From assembly GCF_037414475.1 (NCBI RefSeq), contig NZ_CP147913.1:8024501-8088500 (forward strand): a DNA stretch of 64,000 bases. Direction: 5' to 3'. The notes under the pieces were generated by a model. The model saw only the letters and a list, made by a program, of their open reading frames with translations, was not told the DNA's origin and did not search any database. The translations under genes were made by a program, and so were the position numbers. This DNA comes from Myxococcus stipitatus. GTDB taxonomy: Bacteria > Myxococcota > Myxococcia > Myxococcales > Myxococcaceae. This document shows positions 43,208 to 52,516 of this stretch, in pieces. The stretch's first letter is position 1, and each line of letters opens with the position of its first letter.

Positions 43208-45180
43208 GTCGACAGCAAGGCTCACCGGCGGAGGAGGCTCGGTACCGCGCGCTTCAGGACCTGGACCCGCGTGGGGAGAATCTCCTGGAGGTGCTCATCG
43301 CGGGCCTCCACGACGAGAGCTGGCGCGTGAGGCACGCGGCGGCGGATGGACTCCAGCGGCTGTCGACACCCACTCCCGGAGAGGTGGCGGCGCGGCTGGT
43401 GCGTGTGTTGGGGGAGCGAGGGGAGACGGGCGCGCGCAACGCGGCGGCGGAGGCCTTGTCGGGGTTGGGGCTCGAGGCCCTGGGGCCGTTGGTGACGCTC
43501 CTGGGCCACGTGGACCCCGACCAGCGCAAGTTCGCGGCGGACATCCTGGGACAGCTCGGGCGGCGTGAAGCCGAGGCTTCGCTGGTGCAGGCCCTGAGCG
43601 ACGTGGACCTCAACGTCCGCGTGTCCGTGGCGGAGTCCTTGGGGCGCGTGGGCGGCGAGCACGCGGCGCGGGTGCTGGAGCGGTTGTTGGGAGATTCGGA
43701 GCCGCTGATGCGGCTGTCCGCCTTGGAGGGGCTGGCGAGCCTCAAGCAGCCCCCTGCGTTGTCGCTGGTCGAGCCCCTGCTGAACGATGCACGGCTGAGG
43801 CGAAGCGTGTTCCGGGTGCTGGGCCTGATTCCGCGGGCCGCGGCCACGGAGCACCTGTGTGTGGGGCTGTCTTCGGAGGCCCGCTCGGTGCGTGAGGCCG
43901 CGCTCGCCGCGTTGGGAACCCAAGCGGCGCTGATGACGTCCGAGCTGCGAGGTGAACAGGACGCTGTCATCCGCGAGGCGTTGCTGCGCTTGCCCGACGC
44001 GCGAGCGCGGCTGGCGCGGGCGCTGGAGGCAGAGGACGTCGCGGTGCGTGCGGGAGCGCTGGTCGCGGTCGCCGCGTCGGGCGATGCGTCCTTGGCGGTG
44101 CCGGTGGCGGAGGTGGCGCGCGAGGACCGGCTCTTGCGAGACGTGTTGTCCACGCTGGGGCGGCTGGGGCCGGAGGGTGGGCGTGTGTTGTTGGCGGCGA
44201 TGGCGGAGCTGTCCGCGCCCGCGAGGGCGGCGGCGGTCGAGTCGCTGGTGGACCTGGTGGACCCGAGCTCCGTCACCCCGCTGTGTGCGTTGCTCGAGTG
44301 GGCGGAGGATGACCTGCGCGGGGTGGTGGTGCGGGCGCTGGGGCGTACGCGCTCGGCGGAGGCCGCGAGCCCGCTGGTCGACTTGTTGCGGGACTCCGTG
44401 ACGGCGGGCGCCGCGACGCGGGCGCTGGGTGTGCTCGCCGGAAGTTGCAGGTCGGCGGTGGTGGCGGCGCTTCAGGACGCGGTGGAGCGTCGGGCCACGC
44501 CCGCGTCGGTGGCGGTGCTGGCGCGAGTGGGCGGCAGGCCCGCGTTGCCATTGCTGCGGCGCCTGGCCCGGGACGAGGACCCTCGGTGGCGAGCGGCGGC
44601 GGTGGACGTCGCGGGCGAGGTGGATGGAGGCGTGGGGCGGGAGCTGGCGCGCGCGGCGCTCGCGGACGAAGCGGTGCCCGTGCGGGCGGCGGGTGTGCGT
44701 GCCATGGGCCGGCTGGGTGGCTCGGACGCGGGGGCACTGCTGCGCCCCGCGCTCCAGGACGAGGATGTCTTCGTGCGGAGGGTGGCGGTGGAGGCGGTGG
44801 GCGAGAGTGGCGCGAGTGACAGGGCCGCGGACCTGGAGGCGTTGGTGCGTCACCCGGATGGGGCGCTGGCGCGAGCGTCGGTGCGGGCGTTGTCGCGATT
44901 GGGGCTGATGGGGATGCGCGTGTTGCGGGAGGCCTCGGAGCATCCCGACCCGGAGGTGGTGAAGGCGGTGTTGTCTGCGGTGTCGGGGGAGGGGCTGGCG
45001 CTGGCGGTGTCGCTGTTGGAGCATCCTCACTGGGACGTGCGTGCGGCGGCGGCACGGGTGCTGGGGGAGTCCGGCGGACCGGAGTGTCTGGAGCCGGTCC
45101 GGCGAGCGCTGGAGGCGGAGACGGACGTGCTGCCCCGGCAGGCGTTGGCGGACGCGGTGGCGCGCGTGTCTCGGCGCTGA
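43204..45180 (+). CDS. HEAT-repeat protein of the chemosensory operon
   Basis: A 658-residue protein built almost wholly of HEAT/PBS-lyase-type helical repeats of about 31 residues (for example DESWRVRHAAADGLQRLS, LNVRVSVAESLGRVGGEH, PVRAAGVRAMGRLGGSD, WDVRAAAARVLGESGG). Such solenoids are binding platforms. It has no signal peptide or enzyme domain. It sits between cheW and cheR and is coupled to the small gene before it, so it probably scaffolds or inputs to the CheA complex. Confidence 0.88.
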   Translation: MSRQQGSPAEEARYRALQDLDPRGENLLEVLIAGLHDESWRVRHAAADGLQRLSTPTPGEVAARLVRVLGERGETGARNAAAEALSGLGLEALGPLVTLLGHVDPDQRKFAADILGQLGRREAEASLVQALSDVDLNVRVSVAESLGRVGGEHAARVLERLLGDSEPLMRLSALEGLASLKQPPALSLVEPLLNDARLRRSVFRVLGLIPRAAATEHLCVGLSSEARSVREAALAALGTQAALMTSELRGEQDAVIREALLRLPDARARLARALEAEDVAVRAGALVAVAASGDASLAVPVAEVAREDRLLRDVLSTLGRLGPEGGRVLLAAMAELSAPARAAAVESLVDLVDPSSVTPLCALLEWAEDDLRGVVVRALGRTRSAEAASPLVDLLRDSVTAGAATRALGVLAGSCRSAVVAALQDAVERRATPASVAVLARVGGRPALPLLRRLARDEDPRWRAAAVDVAGEVDGGVGRELARAALADEAVPVRAAGVRAMGRLGGSDAGALLRPALQDEDVFVRRVAVEAVGESGASDRAADLEALVRHPDGALARASVRALSRLGLMGMRVLREASEHPDPEVVKAVLSAVSGEGLALAVSLLEHPHWDVRAAAARVLGESGGPECLEPVRRALEAETDVLPRQALADAVARVSRR

Positions 45181-45193
45181 GTGGGGGACTCGG

Positions 45194-46081
45194 GTGGCTC
45201 GCTTCGACGACAGCCGGCCGGAGATGACCGCGGAGGAGTTCCGGCTCCTCAGGGACCATGTGTACTCGCACTGCGGCATCCTGGTGCACGAGGACATGAA
45301 GTTCGTGATGGAGCGGCGGCTGTGGCCCCGGCTGGAGGCCCTCGGCGCGTTGGACTTCAGCGCGTACCACCGCTACCTGCGCTACGACGCGAACCGGCAC
45401 GTGGAGCTGGAAGCCGCCGTCGAATCGCTCACGACACACGAGACGTATTTCTTCCGCGAGCCCTCGCAGCTCAAGGCGTTCCGCGAGGAGCTGTTCCCCC
45501 TCCTCGAGAAGCGCAACGCGCGCACGCGCCGGTTGCGGCTGTGGTCGGCGGGGTGTTCCTCCGGAGAAGAGGCGTACACGCTGGCGATGCTCCTCAAGGA
45601 CGAGCGCCGCTTCGACGACTGGGATGTGGAGGTCTACGGCACCGACATCTCCCGGCGTGTGCTGACGATGGCCCGGCGAGCGGAGTACGGGCCGTCCGCG
45701 CTGCGCGCCACGTCGGCGGACCTGCTGGAGCGCTTCTTCGTGCCGGTGCCGGCGGCGCCCACCAAGGTCCGGGTGCGCGATGACGTCCGCGCGATGGTGT
45801 CCTTCGGTCATCACAACCTGCTGGACGAGACGGGCAGTCAGCTCGTGGCGAAGATGGACGCGGTGTTCTGCCGCAACGTGATGATCTACTTCGACCAGTC
45901 CGCGCGCAGGAAGGTGCTGCGCATCCTGAGAGACCGGTTGGTGCCAGGGGGCTATCTGCTGCTGGGCCACTCGGAGAACCTGCTGAACCTGGGCGCTGAC
46001 TTCGAGCTGGTCCACCTGCGCGGAGACCTGGTGTATCGCCGCCCGGAGCTGCCGGGGCTGACCGGGGGCGAGCCGCGATGA
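45194..46081 (+). CDS. cheR: Chemoreceptor methyltransferase CheR
   Basis: A 295-residue SAM-dependent enzyme that methylates receptor glutamates. N-terminal helical domain (FRLLRDHVYSHCGILV), then SAM-binding LWSAGCSSGEEAYTLAMLL, EVYGTDISRRVL and FCRNVMIYFDQSARR. No TPR tail. The start is taken as GTG 45194 (VARFDDSRPEMTAEEF). Overlaps cheB by ATGA. Confidence 0.93.
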   Translation: MARFDDSRPEMTAEEFRLLRDHVYSHCGILVHEDMKFVMERRLWPRLEALGALDFSAYHRYLRYDANRHVELEAAVESLTTHETYFFREPSQLKAFREELFPLLEKRNARTRRLRLWSAGCSSGEEAYTLAMLLKDERRFDDWDVEVYGTDISRRVLTMARRAEYGPSALRATSADLLERFFVPVPAAPTKVRVRDDVRAMVSFGHHNLLDETGSQLVAKMDAVFCRNVMIYFDQSARRKVLRILRDRLVPGGYLLLGHSENLLNLGADFELVHLRGDLVYRRPELPGLTGGEPR

Positions 46082-47115
46082 GCGAGCGGACTCCTGTCTC
46101 GGTGCTGGTCGTCGACGACTCCGCGCACAACCGGTACACGCTGACCCGGTTGCTGGAGTCGACGCCGGACGTCCGTGTCCTCGACCGCGCGGCGGATGGC
46201 GAGGAGGGCTTGAAGAAGGTCCTCGAGTTGAAGCCGGACGTGGTGACGTTGGACCTGGAGATGCCCAAGCTGGGGGGCTTCACGTTCCTCCGGCTCTTGA
46301 TGCGCACATTGCCCACGCCGGTCATCGTCATCTCCAGCTATGCGCACCGCTCGGATGTCTTCAAGGCGTTGGAGCTGGGCGCCTTCGACTTCATCGCCAA
46401 GCCCACGCGAGGCACGCAGGAAGAGCTCGAGAAGATGCGCGTGGAGCTGTTGGAGAAGGTGCACGCGGCGCTGCACGTGCGGCCGGGGCAGCGCCACGTG
46501 TCGCCGGGAGCGCGGGCCCTCGCGGTGGCGGGCGAGCTGCCGTTGGTGGTGGCGGTGGGGGCCTCGACGGGAGGACCTCCCGCGGTGCAGCGTGTCCTGG
46601 AGGGGCTGGCCTCGGAGCCCACGCCTTGTGTGCTGGTGAGTCAGCACATGCCCGCGCAGTTCACCCGGGCCTTCGCCGAGCGGTTGGACCGCATCGGTCC
46701 GTTCACGGTGACGGAGGCGAGTGAGGGGGACGTGGTGCAGCCGGGGCATGTGTACATCGCTCCGGGAGGAAGGCACCTCGTGGTGGTGGAGCGAGGGACG
46801 CGCCTGGAGTTGCAGACGCCTCCACCCACGCCGCTGGACAAGTACGCGCCGAGCGTTGACCGGCTCTTCACCAGCGTGGCGCAGGTGTTGGGCAACCGGG
46901 CGATGGGGGTGGTGCTGACAGGGATGGGCGCGGACGGGGCGCAGGGCGCGCGGGAGATTCAACGAATGGGCGGCGAGGTCTGGGCCGAGTCCGAGGAGAC
47001 GGCGGTGGTCTTCGGCATGCCGGGCGAGGCCGTCGCCGCGGGAGCGGTGAAGCGGGTGCTGCGGTTGGGGGAGATAGGACCCGCCCTGGCGGTCTGGGCG
47101 CGGAAGCGGCGGTGA
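46078..47115 (+). CDS. cheB: Protein-glutamate methylesterase CheB
   Basis: A 345-residue response regulator-esterase: receiver (VLVVDDSAHNR, VVTLDLEMPKLGG, Lys in FIAKPTR) and methylesterase with Ser in VGASTGGPPAV, His in SQHMPAQFT and Asp in TGMGADGAQGAR, the intact catalytic triad. CheR and CheB together imply an adapting receptor, although no receptor gene is present in the window. Confidence 0.95.
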   Translation: MSERTPVSVLVVDDSAHNRYTLTRLLESTPDVRVLDRAADGEEGLKKVLELKPDVVTLDLEMPKLGGFTFLRLLMRTLPTPVIVISSYAHRSDVFKALELGAFDFIAKPTRGTQEELEKMRVELLEKVHAALHVRPGQRHVSPGARALAVAGELPLVVAVGASTGGPPAVQRVLEGLASEPTPCVLVSQHMPAQFTRAFAERLDRIGPFTVTEASEGDVVQPGHVYIAPGGRHLVVVERGTRLELQTPPPTPLDKYAPSVDRLFTSVAQVLGNRAMGVVLTGMGADGAQGAREIQRMGGEVWAESEETAVVFGMPGEAVAAGAVKRVLRLGEIGPALAVWARKRR

Positions 47116-47161
47116 GAACACCGGGCGGTGGCCGAGCCCTGGGTGTTAGTGTGCGCGGGCC

Positions 47162-47542
47162 ATGACGCAGCAGATTCGAGCCCTGGTGGTGGACGACTCG
47201 CAGGCCATGCGGCGCAGCATCATGTACGCGTTGCAGCGCATCAGCGGGATGGTCTGCACGGAGGCACAAGACGGTGCCGAGGGGCTGAAGAAGTTGACCC
47301 AGGGCCGCTTCGACCTGGTGCTCACGGACATCAACATGCCGTTGATGGATGGGCTGAAGCTCATCCACCACATCCGGCAGGCGACGGACCATCGGGGCGT
47401 GCCCATCGTCGTCATCACCACGGAAGGGGCCGCGGCGGACCGCGAGCGTGCGATGAACCTGGGCGCCAGCGCGTACCTGGTGAAGCCCGTGCAGGCCAAG
47501 GTGGTGATGGACACCGTGCGCGACCTGCTGAAGCTGGACTGA
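47162..47542 (+). CDS. cheY: CheY-like receiver protein (last in che operon)
   Basis: A 126-residue receiver: ALVVDDSQAMRR, LVLTDINMPLMDGLKL, VVITTEGAAADRERA, Lys in YLVKPVQ. It is the second CheY of the cluster; one may be a phosphate sink or the two may drive different outputs. Confidence 0.92.
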   Translation: MTQQIRALVVDDSQAMRRSIMYALQRISGMVCTEAQDGAEGLKKLTQGRFDLVLTDINMPLMDGLKLIHHIRQATDHRGVPIVVITTEGAAADRERAMNLGASAYLVKPVQAKVVMDTVRDLLKLD

Positions 47543-47555
47543 GGCCGGTGCGCGA

Positions 47556-48314
47556 ATGGACCTCGTCCTTCGAGTCGCGAACCTGGAGAAGAGCTACGGC
47601 GCGGTGAAGGCCGTGCAGGGGCTGACCTTCGCCGTGGCACCCGGTGAGGTGTTGGGGCTGGTGGGGCCCAACGGCGCGGGGAAGACCTCCACGCTGCGGT
47701 GCCTCGCGGGCATCTTGCCGCCCACGTCGGGGCGGGTGGTGGTGGCGGGCTATGACCTGGCGAAGGACTCGGTGGAGGCCAAGCGGGAGCTGGCCTTCCT
47801 GCCGGACGAACCGCGCTTCTTCGACTACCTCACGGTGTGGGAGCACCTGAACTTCACGGCGCGCCTCTACGGCGTGGAGGACTGGGAGGCTCGGGCGCGG
47901 GCGTTGTTGGAGGAGATGGAGCTGACGGGCCGGGAGAAGGCCCTGCCGAGCGAGCTGTCGCGCGGCATGCGGCAGAAGCTGTCCATCGCCTGCGGCTTCC
48001 TGCATTCACCCAAGCTCATCCTCCTGGATGAGCCGCTCACGGGGTTGGACCCCATCGGCATCCGGCGCATGAAGGACTCGCTGCGGCGGCGCGCGGAGGA
48101 GGGGGCGGCGTTGGTGTTGTCCTCGCACCTGTTGCCGTTGGTGGAGGAGCTGTGTCACCGGCTCTTGGTGATTGCCGGTGGGCGCGCCATGGCGCTGGGA
48201 AGTCTGGACGAGATTCGCGCGCGGCTGAGCGGGCCGGATGCGGCGAATGCATCGCTGGAGGACCTGTTCGTGCGCATCACCAGCAGGGCGGGGACGGAGA
48301 AGTCGTCCCCGTGA
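47556..48314 (+). CDS. ABC transporter ATP-binding protein
   Basis: A 252-residue ATPase of the exporter (CcmA/NatA-like) group. Walker A LVGPNGAGKTSTLR, an ABC signature LSRGMRQKLS (R for G at the third position), Walker B LILLDEPLTGLDP and switch His in VLSSHLLPLVEE. Thirteen bases after cheY and coupled by GTGA to the permease, so possibly part of the che transcript. Confidence 0.9.
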   Translation: MDLVLRVANLEKSYGAVKAVQGLTFAVAPGEVLGLVGPNGAGKTSTLRCLAGILPPTSGRVVVAGYDLAKDSVEAKRELAFLPDEPRFFDYLTVWEHLNFTARLYGVEDWEARARALLEEMELTGREKALPSELSRGMRQKLSIACGFLHSPKLILLDEPLTGLDPIGIRRMKDSLRRRAEEGAALVLSSHLLPLVEELCHRLLVIAGGRAMALGSLDEIRARLSGPDAANASLEDLFVRITSRAGTEKSSP

Positions 48315-50038
48315 GCTTCGTGAGCGCGGTGGTCTTCCTGTGGCTGTCCTCCGCGCGCAACCGGTTGAGAGTCCAGCTCCAGCGGCTGCGCAAGCCGCGC
48401 TACCTCATGGGCGCGCTGGTGGGGCTGGGCTACATCTACTTCTTCTTCCTGCGTCGGTTGGACTTCTCGCCCGGCATGCGGCAGGTGCCGGAGGGCGTGC
48501 GCCTGTTCGCGGAGCTGTCGCTCGTGTCCTCCGTGCTGGTGACGGTGCTCTCCTCGTGGACGCTGGGGCCGGACCGTCCCTCGTTGACGTTCTCGGAGTC
48601 AGAGGTGGTGCGGCTGTTTCCCGCGCCCGTCACGCGGCGCGCGCTGCTGCACTACAAGCTGCTGCGAGGCTGGATGGGCGCGGGCGTGGGCGCGCTGGTC
48701 GCCGCGCTGTTCGTGGGGCGCCTCGCGGGCTCGAATCCCGTCTTCTTCTTCGTGGGCGCGTGGTTGTCGTTGGGGACGTTGTCCCTGCACACGACGGCCG
48801 CGTCCTTCATTCGTACGCGTGTGTTGGCCTGGGGCACGCGGGGACAGGTGGCGCGCTGGAGCGTGGTGGGGCTGGTGCTCGCGGCGGTGGTGCTCGCTGC
48901 GTACTCGGCGCTGGACTCGCACCCGTTCCCCAGGACCGTGGGCACTCCGGGTGTCCTCCGGAACTGGGTGCAGGCGTTGGTGGCCACGCCCGAACTCAGC
49001 GCGGTGCTGTGGCCGGGGCGTTTGATGGTTGCGCCGGCCCTCGCCCGCGACTCCGGTGAGTTCCTCGTCGCGCTCGTTCCGGTGCTCGTGCTGCTGGTGG
49101 CGCACTACGCCTGGGTGCGCGTGGCGGCGGTGCCCTTCGAGGAGTCGGCGGTGGAGCAGGCCGAGACGCGCATGCGCGAGCGCGCCCAGCGAGGCGAGGG
49201 TGTCCCCGCGCACGTCGTTCCACTCTCCTCACGCAAGACGCCCTTTCGATTGTCGGCGCGGGGGCGTCCCGAGGTGGGGCTCATCTGGAAGAACCTCATC
49301 ATCCGCAGGCGGATGGCGGGCGGCATGGTGTCGGTGTTGGCCGCGTTGCTGGTGGGCGTCGTCGTGGTGGCGATGATGGGGGAGACGCGGCTCTTCACGG
49401 ACACCCGGCGGGTGCTCGGGCCCATCGCGTTGTCGCTGGCGGCGATGCTGGCGGTGGTGGGGCCGAGCATCTTTCGCATGGACCTGCGAATGGACCTGCC
49501 CAAGCTGGACTTGCTGCGTGCGCTGCCGCTCGCGGGCTGGCAGGTGGTGGGCGCGGAGGTGGCGGCGTCCGCGCTGGTGTTGGGCGCGCTGCAACTGGGG
49601 CTTCTGTCAGTGGCCCTGTTGTGCGGTCCCGGCGCGGAGGACCCGTGGCTGCTGACGTGGTGGTGGCCGGGCGGGCTGGCGCTGGTGATGGTGCTCCCCT
49701 CGATGGCGCTGGCGGGGCTGCTCGTTCAGAACGCGGCGGTGGTCTTGTTCCCCGCGTGGGTGCCGGCGGACAGGGCGGGGGGCTCGCGGGGCATCGAGGC
49801 GCTGGGACAGCGCTTGTTGACGCTGATGGGCTCGCTGGTGGTGTCGTTGCTGGGGCTCCTGCCCGCGGCGATGGTGGGCGGCGTGACGGGCTTCGTCTTC
49901 ACGAGCACACTGGACGTCTGGGCGGTCCCCATCGCGGGGGCGGCCGCGTCAGCGGTCCTGTTGAGCGAGGTGGTGTTCGGCGTGTTCTGGCTGGGCCGCG
50001 CTTTTGAACACCTGGATATCTCCGAGGACCAGTCTTAG
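48311..50038 (+). CDS. ABC exporter permease, large
   Basis: A 575-residue inner-membrane protein with about 12 helices in two halves, split by a charged cytoplasmic segment (about residues 275-325, VEQAETRMRERAQRGEG). It resembles the putative ABC exporter family (two-fold permease) and overlaps its ATPase gene, so the pair should form a complete transporter. Starts with GTG at 48311. The substrate is unknown. Confidence 0.8.
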   Translation: MSFVSAVVFLWLSSARNRLRVQLQRLRKPRYLMGALVGLGYIYFFFLRRLDFSPGMRQVPEGVRLFAELSLVSSVLVTVLSSWTLGPDRPSLTFSESEVVRLFPAPVTRRALLHYKLLRGWMGAGVGALVAALFVGRLAGSNPVFFFVGAWLSLGTLSLHTTAASFIRTRVLAWGTRGQVARWSVVGLVLAAVVLAAYSALDSHPFPRTVGTPGVLRNWVQALVATPELSAVLWPGRLMVAPALARDSGEFLVALVPVLVLLVAHYAWVRVAAVPFEESAVEQAETRMRERAQRGEGVPAHVVPLSSRKTPFRLSARGRPEVGLIWKNLIIRRRMAGGMVSVLAALLVGVVVVAMMGETRLFTDTRRVLGPIALSLAAMLAVVGPSIFRMDLRMDLPKLDLLRALPLAGWQVVGAEVAASALVLGALQLGLLSVALLCGPGAEDPWLLTWWWPGGLALVMVLPSMALAGLLVQNAAVVLFPAWVPADRAGGSRGIEALGQRLLTLMGSLVVSLLGLLPAAMVGGVTGFVFTSTLDVWAVPIAGAAASAVLLSEVVFGVFWLGRAFEHLDISEDQS

Positions 50039-50139
50039 AAACGGCGAGCGTCCGCTGCCGGACGCGTGCCTCCGGGGCGCTTGTGTCGCCTGGGCCGCGC
50101 GCGCACGTTGGCGCGGACCCAAAGGGACAGGAGCGCGAC

Positions 50140-51030
50140 ATGAAGCTGGGTTTCGTGGGACTGGGCAACATGGGTTTGCCCATGGCGAAGAACTTGCTCG
50201 CCGCGGGGCATGAGGTCGCGGTGTGGAACCGCACCCCCGCGCGAGCCGAGCCCTTGGTCCGGCAAGGCGCGCGGCTGGCCGCTTCACCCGCGGACGCGGC
50301 GAAGGGCGCGGAGGTCGTCTTCAGCATGCTCGCGGATGACCGCGCGGCGGAGGCGGTGGCGCTGGGCCCCACGGGCATCATCGAGGGGCTGGCGAAGGGC
50401 GCGGTGCATGTCTCGTCGAGCACCATCTCCGTGGCGCTCTCCCAGAAGCTGACGGATGCCCACGCGAACGCGGGGCAGGGCTACGTCTCCTCGCCCGTGT
50501 TCGGCCGCCCCGAGGCCGCCGAGACGAAGCAGCTCTGGGTCCTGGCCGCGGGCGCGAAGGCGGACGTGGACCGCTGCAAGCCCGCGCTGGAGGCCCTGGG
50601 CCGCGGCCTGACGGTGCTCGGCGAGCAGGCGTCGATGGCCAACGTCGCGAAGCTCTCCGGCAACTTCCTCATCGCGGCGATGCTGGAGACCCTCTCGGAA
50701 GCGTTCGCGTTCACGCGCAAGTCCGGCATCGAGCCGAAGCAGTTCATGGAACTCTTCCAGAACGTCTTCGCGCGCTCGCCCATCTTCGAGCGTTACGCGC
50801 AGGCCATCGCCGACGAGAAGTATTCCCCCGCGGGCTTCGCCATGCGGCTGGGGCTCAAGGATGTGGGGCTGGTGCTGGAGGCGGCGCGCGCGGCGGAGGT
50901 GCCCATGCCGCTGGCCAGCCTCGTGCGGGACCAGTACCTCGGTGGCGTGGCTCAAGGGCATGGGGACCTGGACTGGTCCGCCCTGGGGGGCCTTGTCGCG
51001 GAGCGCGCGGGCCTGCCCTGGAAGCACTGA
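50140..51030 (+). CDS. Beta-hydroxyacid dehydrogenase (3-hydroxyisobutyrate/glyoxylate reductase type)
   Basis: A 296-residue NAD(P)-dependent enzyme. Rossmann motif KLGFVGLGNMGLPMAKNLL at the start, substrate loop SSSTISVALS and catalytic Lys in ANVAKLSGNFLIA. VWNRTP after beta-2 suggests NADP preference, as in the glyoxylate/succinic-semialdehyde reductase branch. ATG 50140 is preceded by AGGAG. Monocistronic, with terminators after it. Confidence 0.88.
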   Translation: MKLGFVGLGNMGLPMAKNLLAAGHEVAVWNRTPARAEPLVRQGARLAASPADAAKGAEVVFSMLADDRAAEAVALGPTGIIEGLAKGAVHVSSSTISVALSQKLTDAHANAGQGYVSSPVFGRPEAAETKQLWVLAAGAKADVDRCKPALEALGRGLTVLGEQASMANVAKLSGNFLIAAMLETLSEAFAFTRKSGIEPKQFMELFQNVFARSPIFERYAQAIADEKYSPAGFAMRLGLKDVGLVLEAARAAEVPMPLASLVRDQYLGGVAQGHGDLDWSALGGLVAERAGLPWKH

Positions 51031-51049
51031 CACCCGAGGAGAAAAGACG

Positions 51050-51090
51050 ACCGCCCCAGGCGGGCGGGAGGGACGCACGCCTGGAGCGGT
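51050..51090. terminator. Hairpin between dehydrogenase and SusD genes
   Basis: ACCGCCCCAGGCG pairs with CGCCTGGAGCGGT, 13 bp with one G-U type mismatch, across a 15-base loop. Confidence 0.5.
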
Positions 51091-51098
51091 GACCCCCG

Positions 51099-51125
51099 GG
51101 CCTCCAGATTTCAAACCTGGAGGCC
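51099..51125. terminator. Second hairpin, convergent terminator
   Basis: GGCCTCCAG, loop ATTTCAAAC, CTGGAGGCC: perfect 9-bp stem 10 bases beyond the SusD stop. Serves the convergent pair. Confidence 0.6.
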
Positions 51126-51135
51126 TCGGTGGGAG

Positions 51136-52512
51136 CTACTTCCGCGCGTCGGTTTCGGCGAACGGGATGGGGAAGCGTGAGTGCGGCGCGTAGTCAGGGC
51201 TCAGGTTGCGGGGGAGCGAGTCCAGACGGTTGTAGCGGCGCAGGTCGATCCACCGGTGGCCGCCCTCGAACAGCAGCGAGTAGCGCTTCTGGTGCAGGAG
51301 CTCATCGAGGATGTTGTCCTCATTGAGGGCCTTGTCCGGCAGCCGCCCGGAGCGGGTGCGGATGTAGTTGATGTCATCCGCCGCGGAGCCGAAGTTGCGC
51401 AGCGCGATGTTCGCCTCGGCCCGCAGGAGGATGAGCTCCTCGTTGCGGATGATGGGAACCGGGCTGTCGGCGGTGGGGTACATGGTGAAGCGCAGGTCCG
51501 TCGACAGGACGCCTCCCGCGGCCGTCGCGAGGGTGGCCTGCTTGGCGACCTTGCGCGTGAAGCGGTCATCGACCACGCCATCCGGACCCTTCTCCGCATC
51601 GGTCTCCAGCGCGGGATGGCCGTAGATGGTCCGCGCGAGCAGGCCGTTGTCCGTGTCGCCGGAGGACGCGCGGAACACGTGGTACACGCCGATGTTCAGC
51701 GAGGCGAGCGCCGCGCTCTTCGAGCCGGGGTCCGCGGGGACGTTCGCGGCGATGAACGACTCGCTCAGCGCCGTCAGCGCGTCCTCGTTCTTGCCCATGT
51801 ACACCAACACGCGCGCCTTCACGGCGCGGTTGAACTTCCGGAAGGTCGCGGGCGTGTCGAAGCCCGCGAAGCCGGTGCTCAGGCGGAAGGTGAACGTGCT
51901 TCCGGCCTGGGCCAGGTGGGCGTTCGCTTCATCGAGCAGCTTGGCGATGTGGTTGAACACCGCCTCCTTGTTCTCGATGGGCGCCAGCTGGCCCAGGGGC
52001 AGGTCCACGGCGATGGGCGCGCCGTTGATGTCACGGGTGTTGATGACCACCAGGAAGTCCAACGCCATGAGGGTCTTCGCGAACCCCCGGACGCCTTCCT
52101 TGTCCTCGGGCCTCATCTCGTTGAGCTTCTCGAGCGCGGCCAGGAGGGTGTTGGCGTTGCGGATGTTGGCGTAGGGGGTGGTCCAGTGGTTGCCACCGAA
52201 CGCGCCACCGCCCGGGTCCATGACCGGGCCGAGCATCTCGTCGATGGCGCGCGGGTCCGCGGGGTCGAAGACGTAGGCCTCGCGCCCGATGACTCCCAGC
52301 TGCGCGACGTACCCGTTCTGCACGGACACGTTCGCGCGGTGGCCGATGATGAGCCCCGTGGCCGCGCTGTTGGCGGCGGACACGGTGGGCCGGTTGGTGA
52401 ACTCCTCCAGGCTGGGGTTGTTCAGGTCGCCGATGTCCAGGCTGCCGCAGCCGCCCAGGCCGAGCGCCGCGCACAGCGCCACCAATGCTTTCTTCGTCTG
52501 GTAGATGTTCAT
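51136..52512 (-). CDS. SusD/RagB-like outer-membrane lipoprotein
   Basis: A 458-residue surface lipoprotein with signal MNIYQTKKALVALCAALG and lipobox LGGC (Cys22). The chain is helical with TPR-like packing; RNEELILLRAEANIALRN, INYIRTRSGR and LLHQKRYSLLFEGGHRWIDLRR are the family's C-terminal signatures. SusD caps the SusC barrel and captures an oligomeric ligand. Encoded four bases after the SusC gene. No glycosidase or peptidase gene is nearby, so the ligand is unknown. Confidence 0.9.
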   Translation of the reverse strand: MNIYQTKKALVALCAALGLGGCGSLDIGDLNNPSLEEFTNRPTVSAANSAATGLIIGHRANVSVQNGYVAQLGVIGREAYVFDPADPRAIDEMLGPVMDPGGGAFGGNHWTTPYANIRNANTLLAALEKLNEMRPEDKEGVRGFAKTLMALDFLVVINTRDINGAPIAVDLPLGQLAPIENKEAVFNHIAKLLDEANAHLAQAGSTFTFRLSTGFAGFDTPATFRKFNRAVKARVLVYMGKNEDALTALSESFIAANVPADPGSKSAALASLNIGVYHVFRASSGDTDNGLLARTIYGHPALETDAEKGPDGVVDDRFTRKVAKQATLATAAGGVLSTDLRFTMYPTADSPVPIIRNEELILLRAEANIALRNFGSAADDINYIRTRSGRLPDKALNEDNILDELLHQKRYSLLFEGGHRWIDLRRYNRLDSLPRNLSPDYAPHSRFPIPFAETDARK

Positions 52513-52516
52513 GGCG

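Noticed and set aside
43222..45297. 691-residue minus-strand frame
   Set aside because: Shadow of the HEAT-repeat gene; low-complexity Arg/His.
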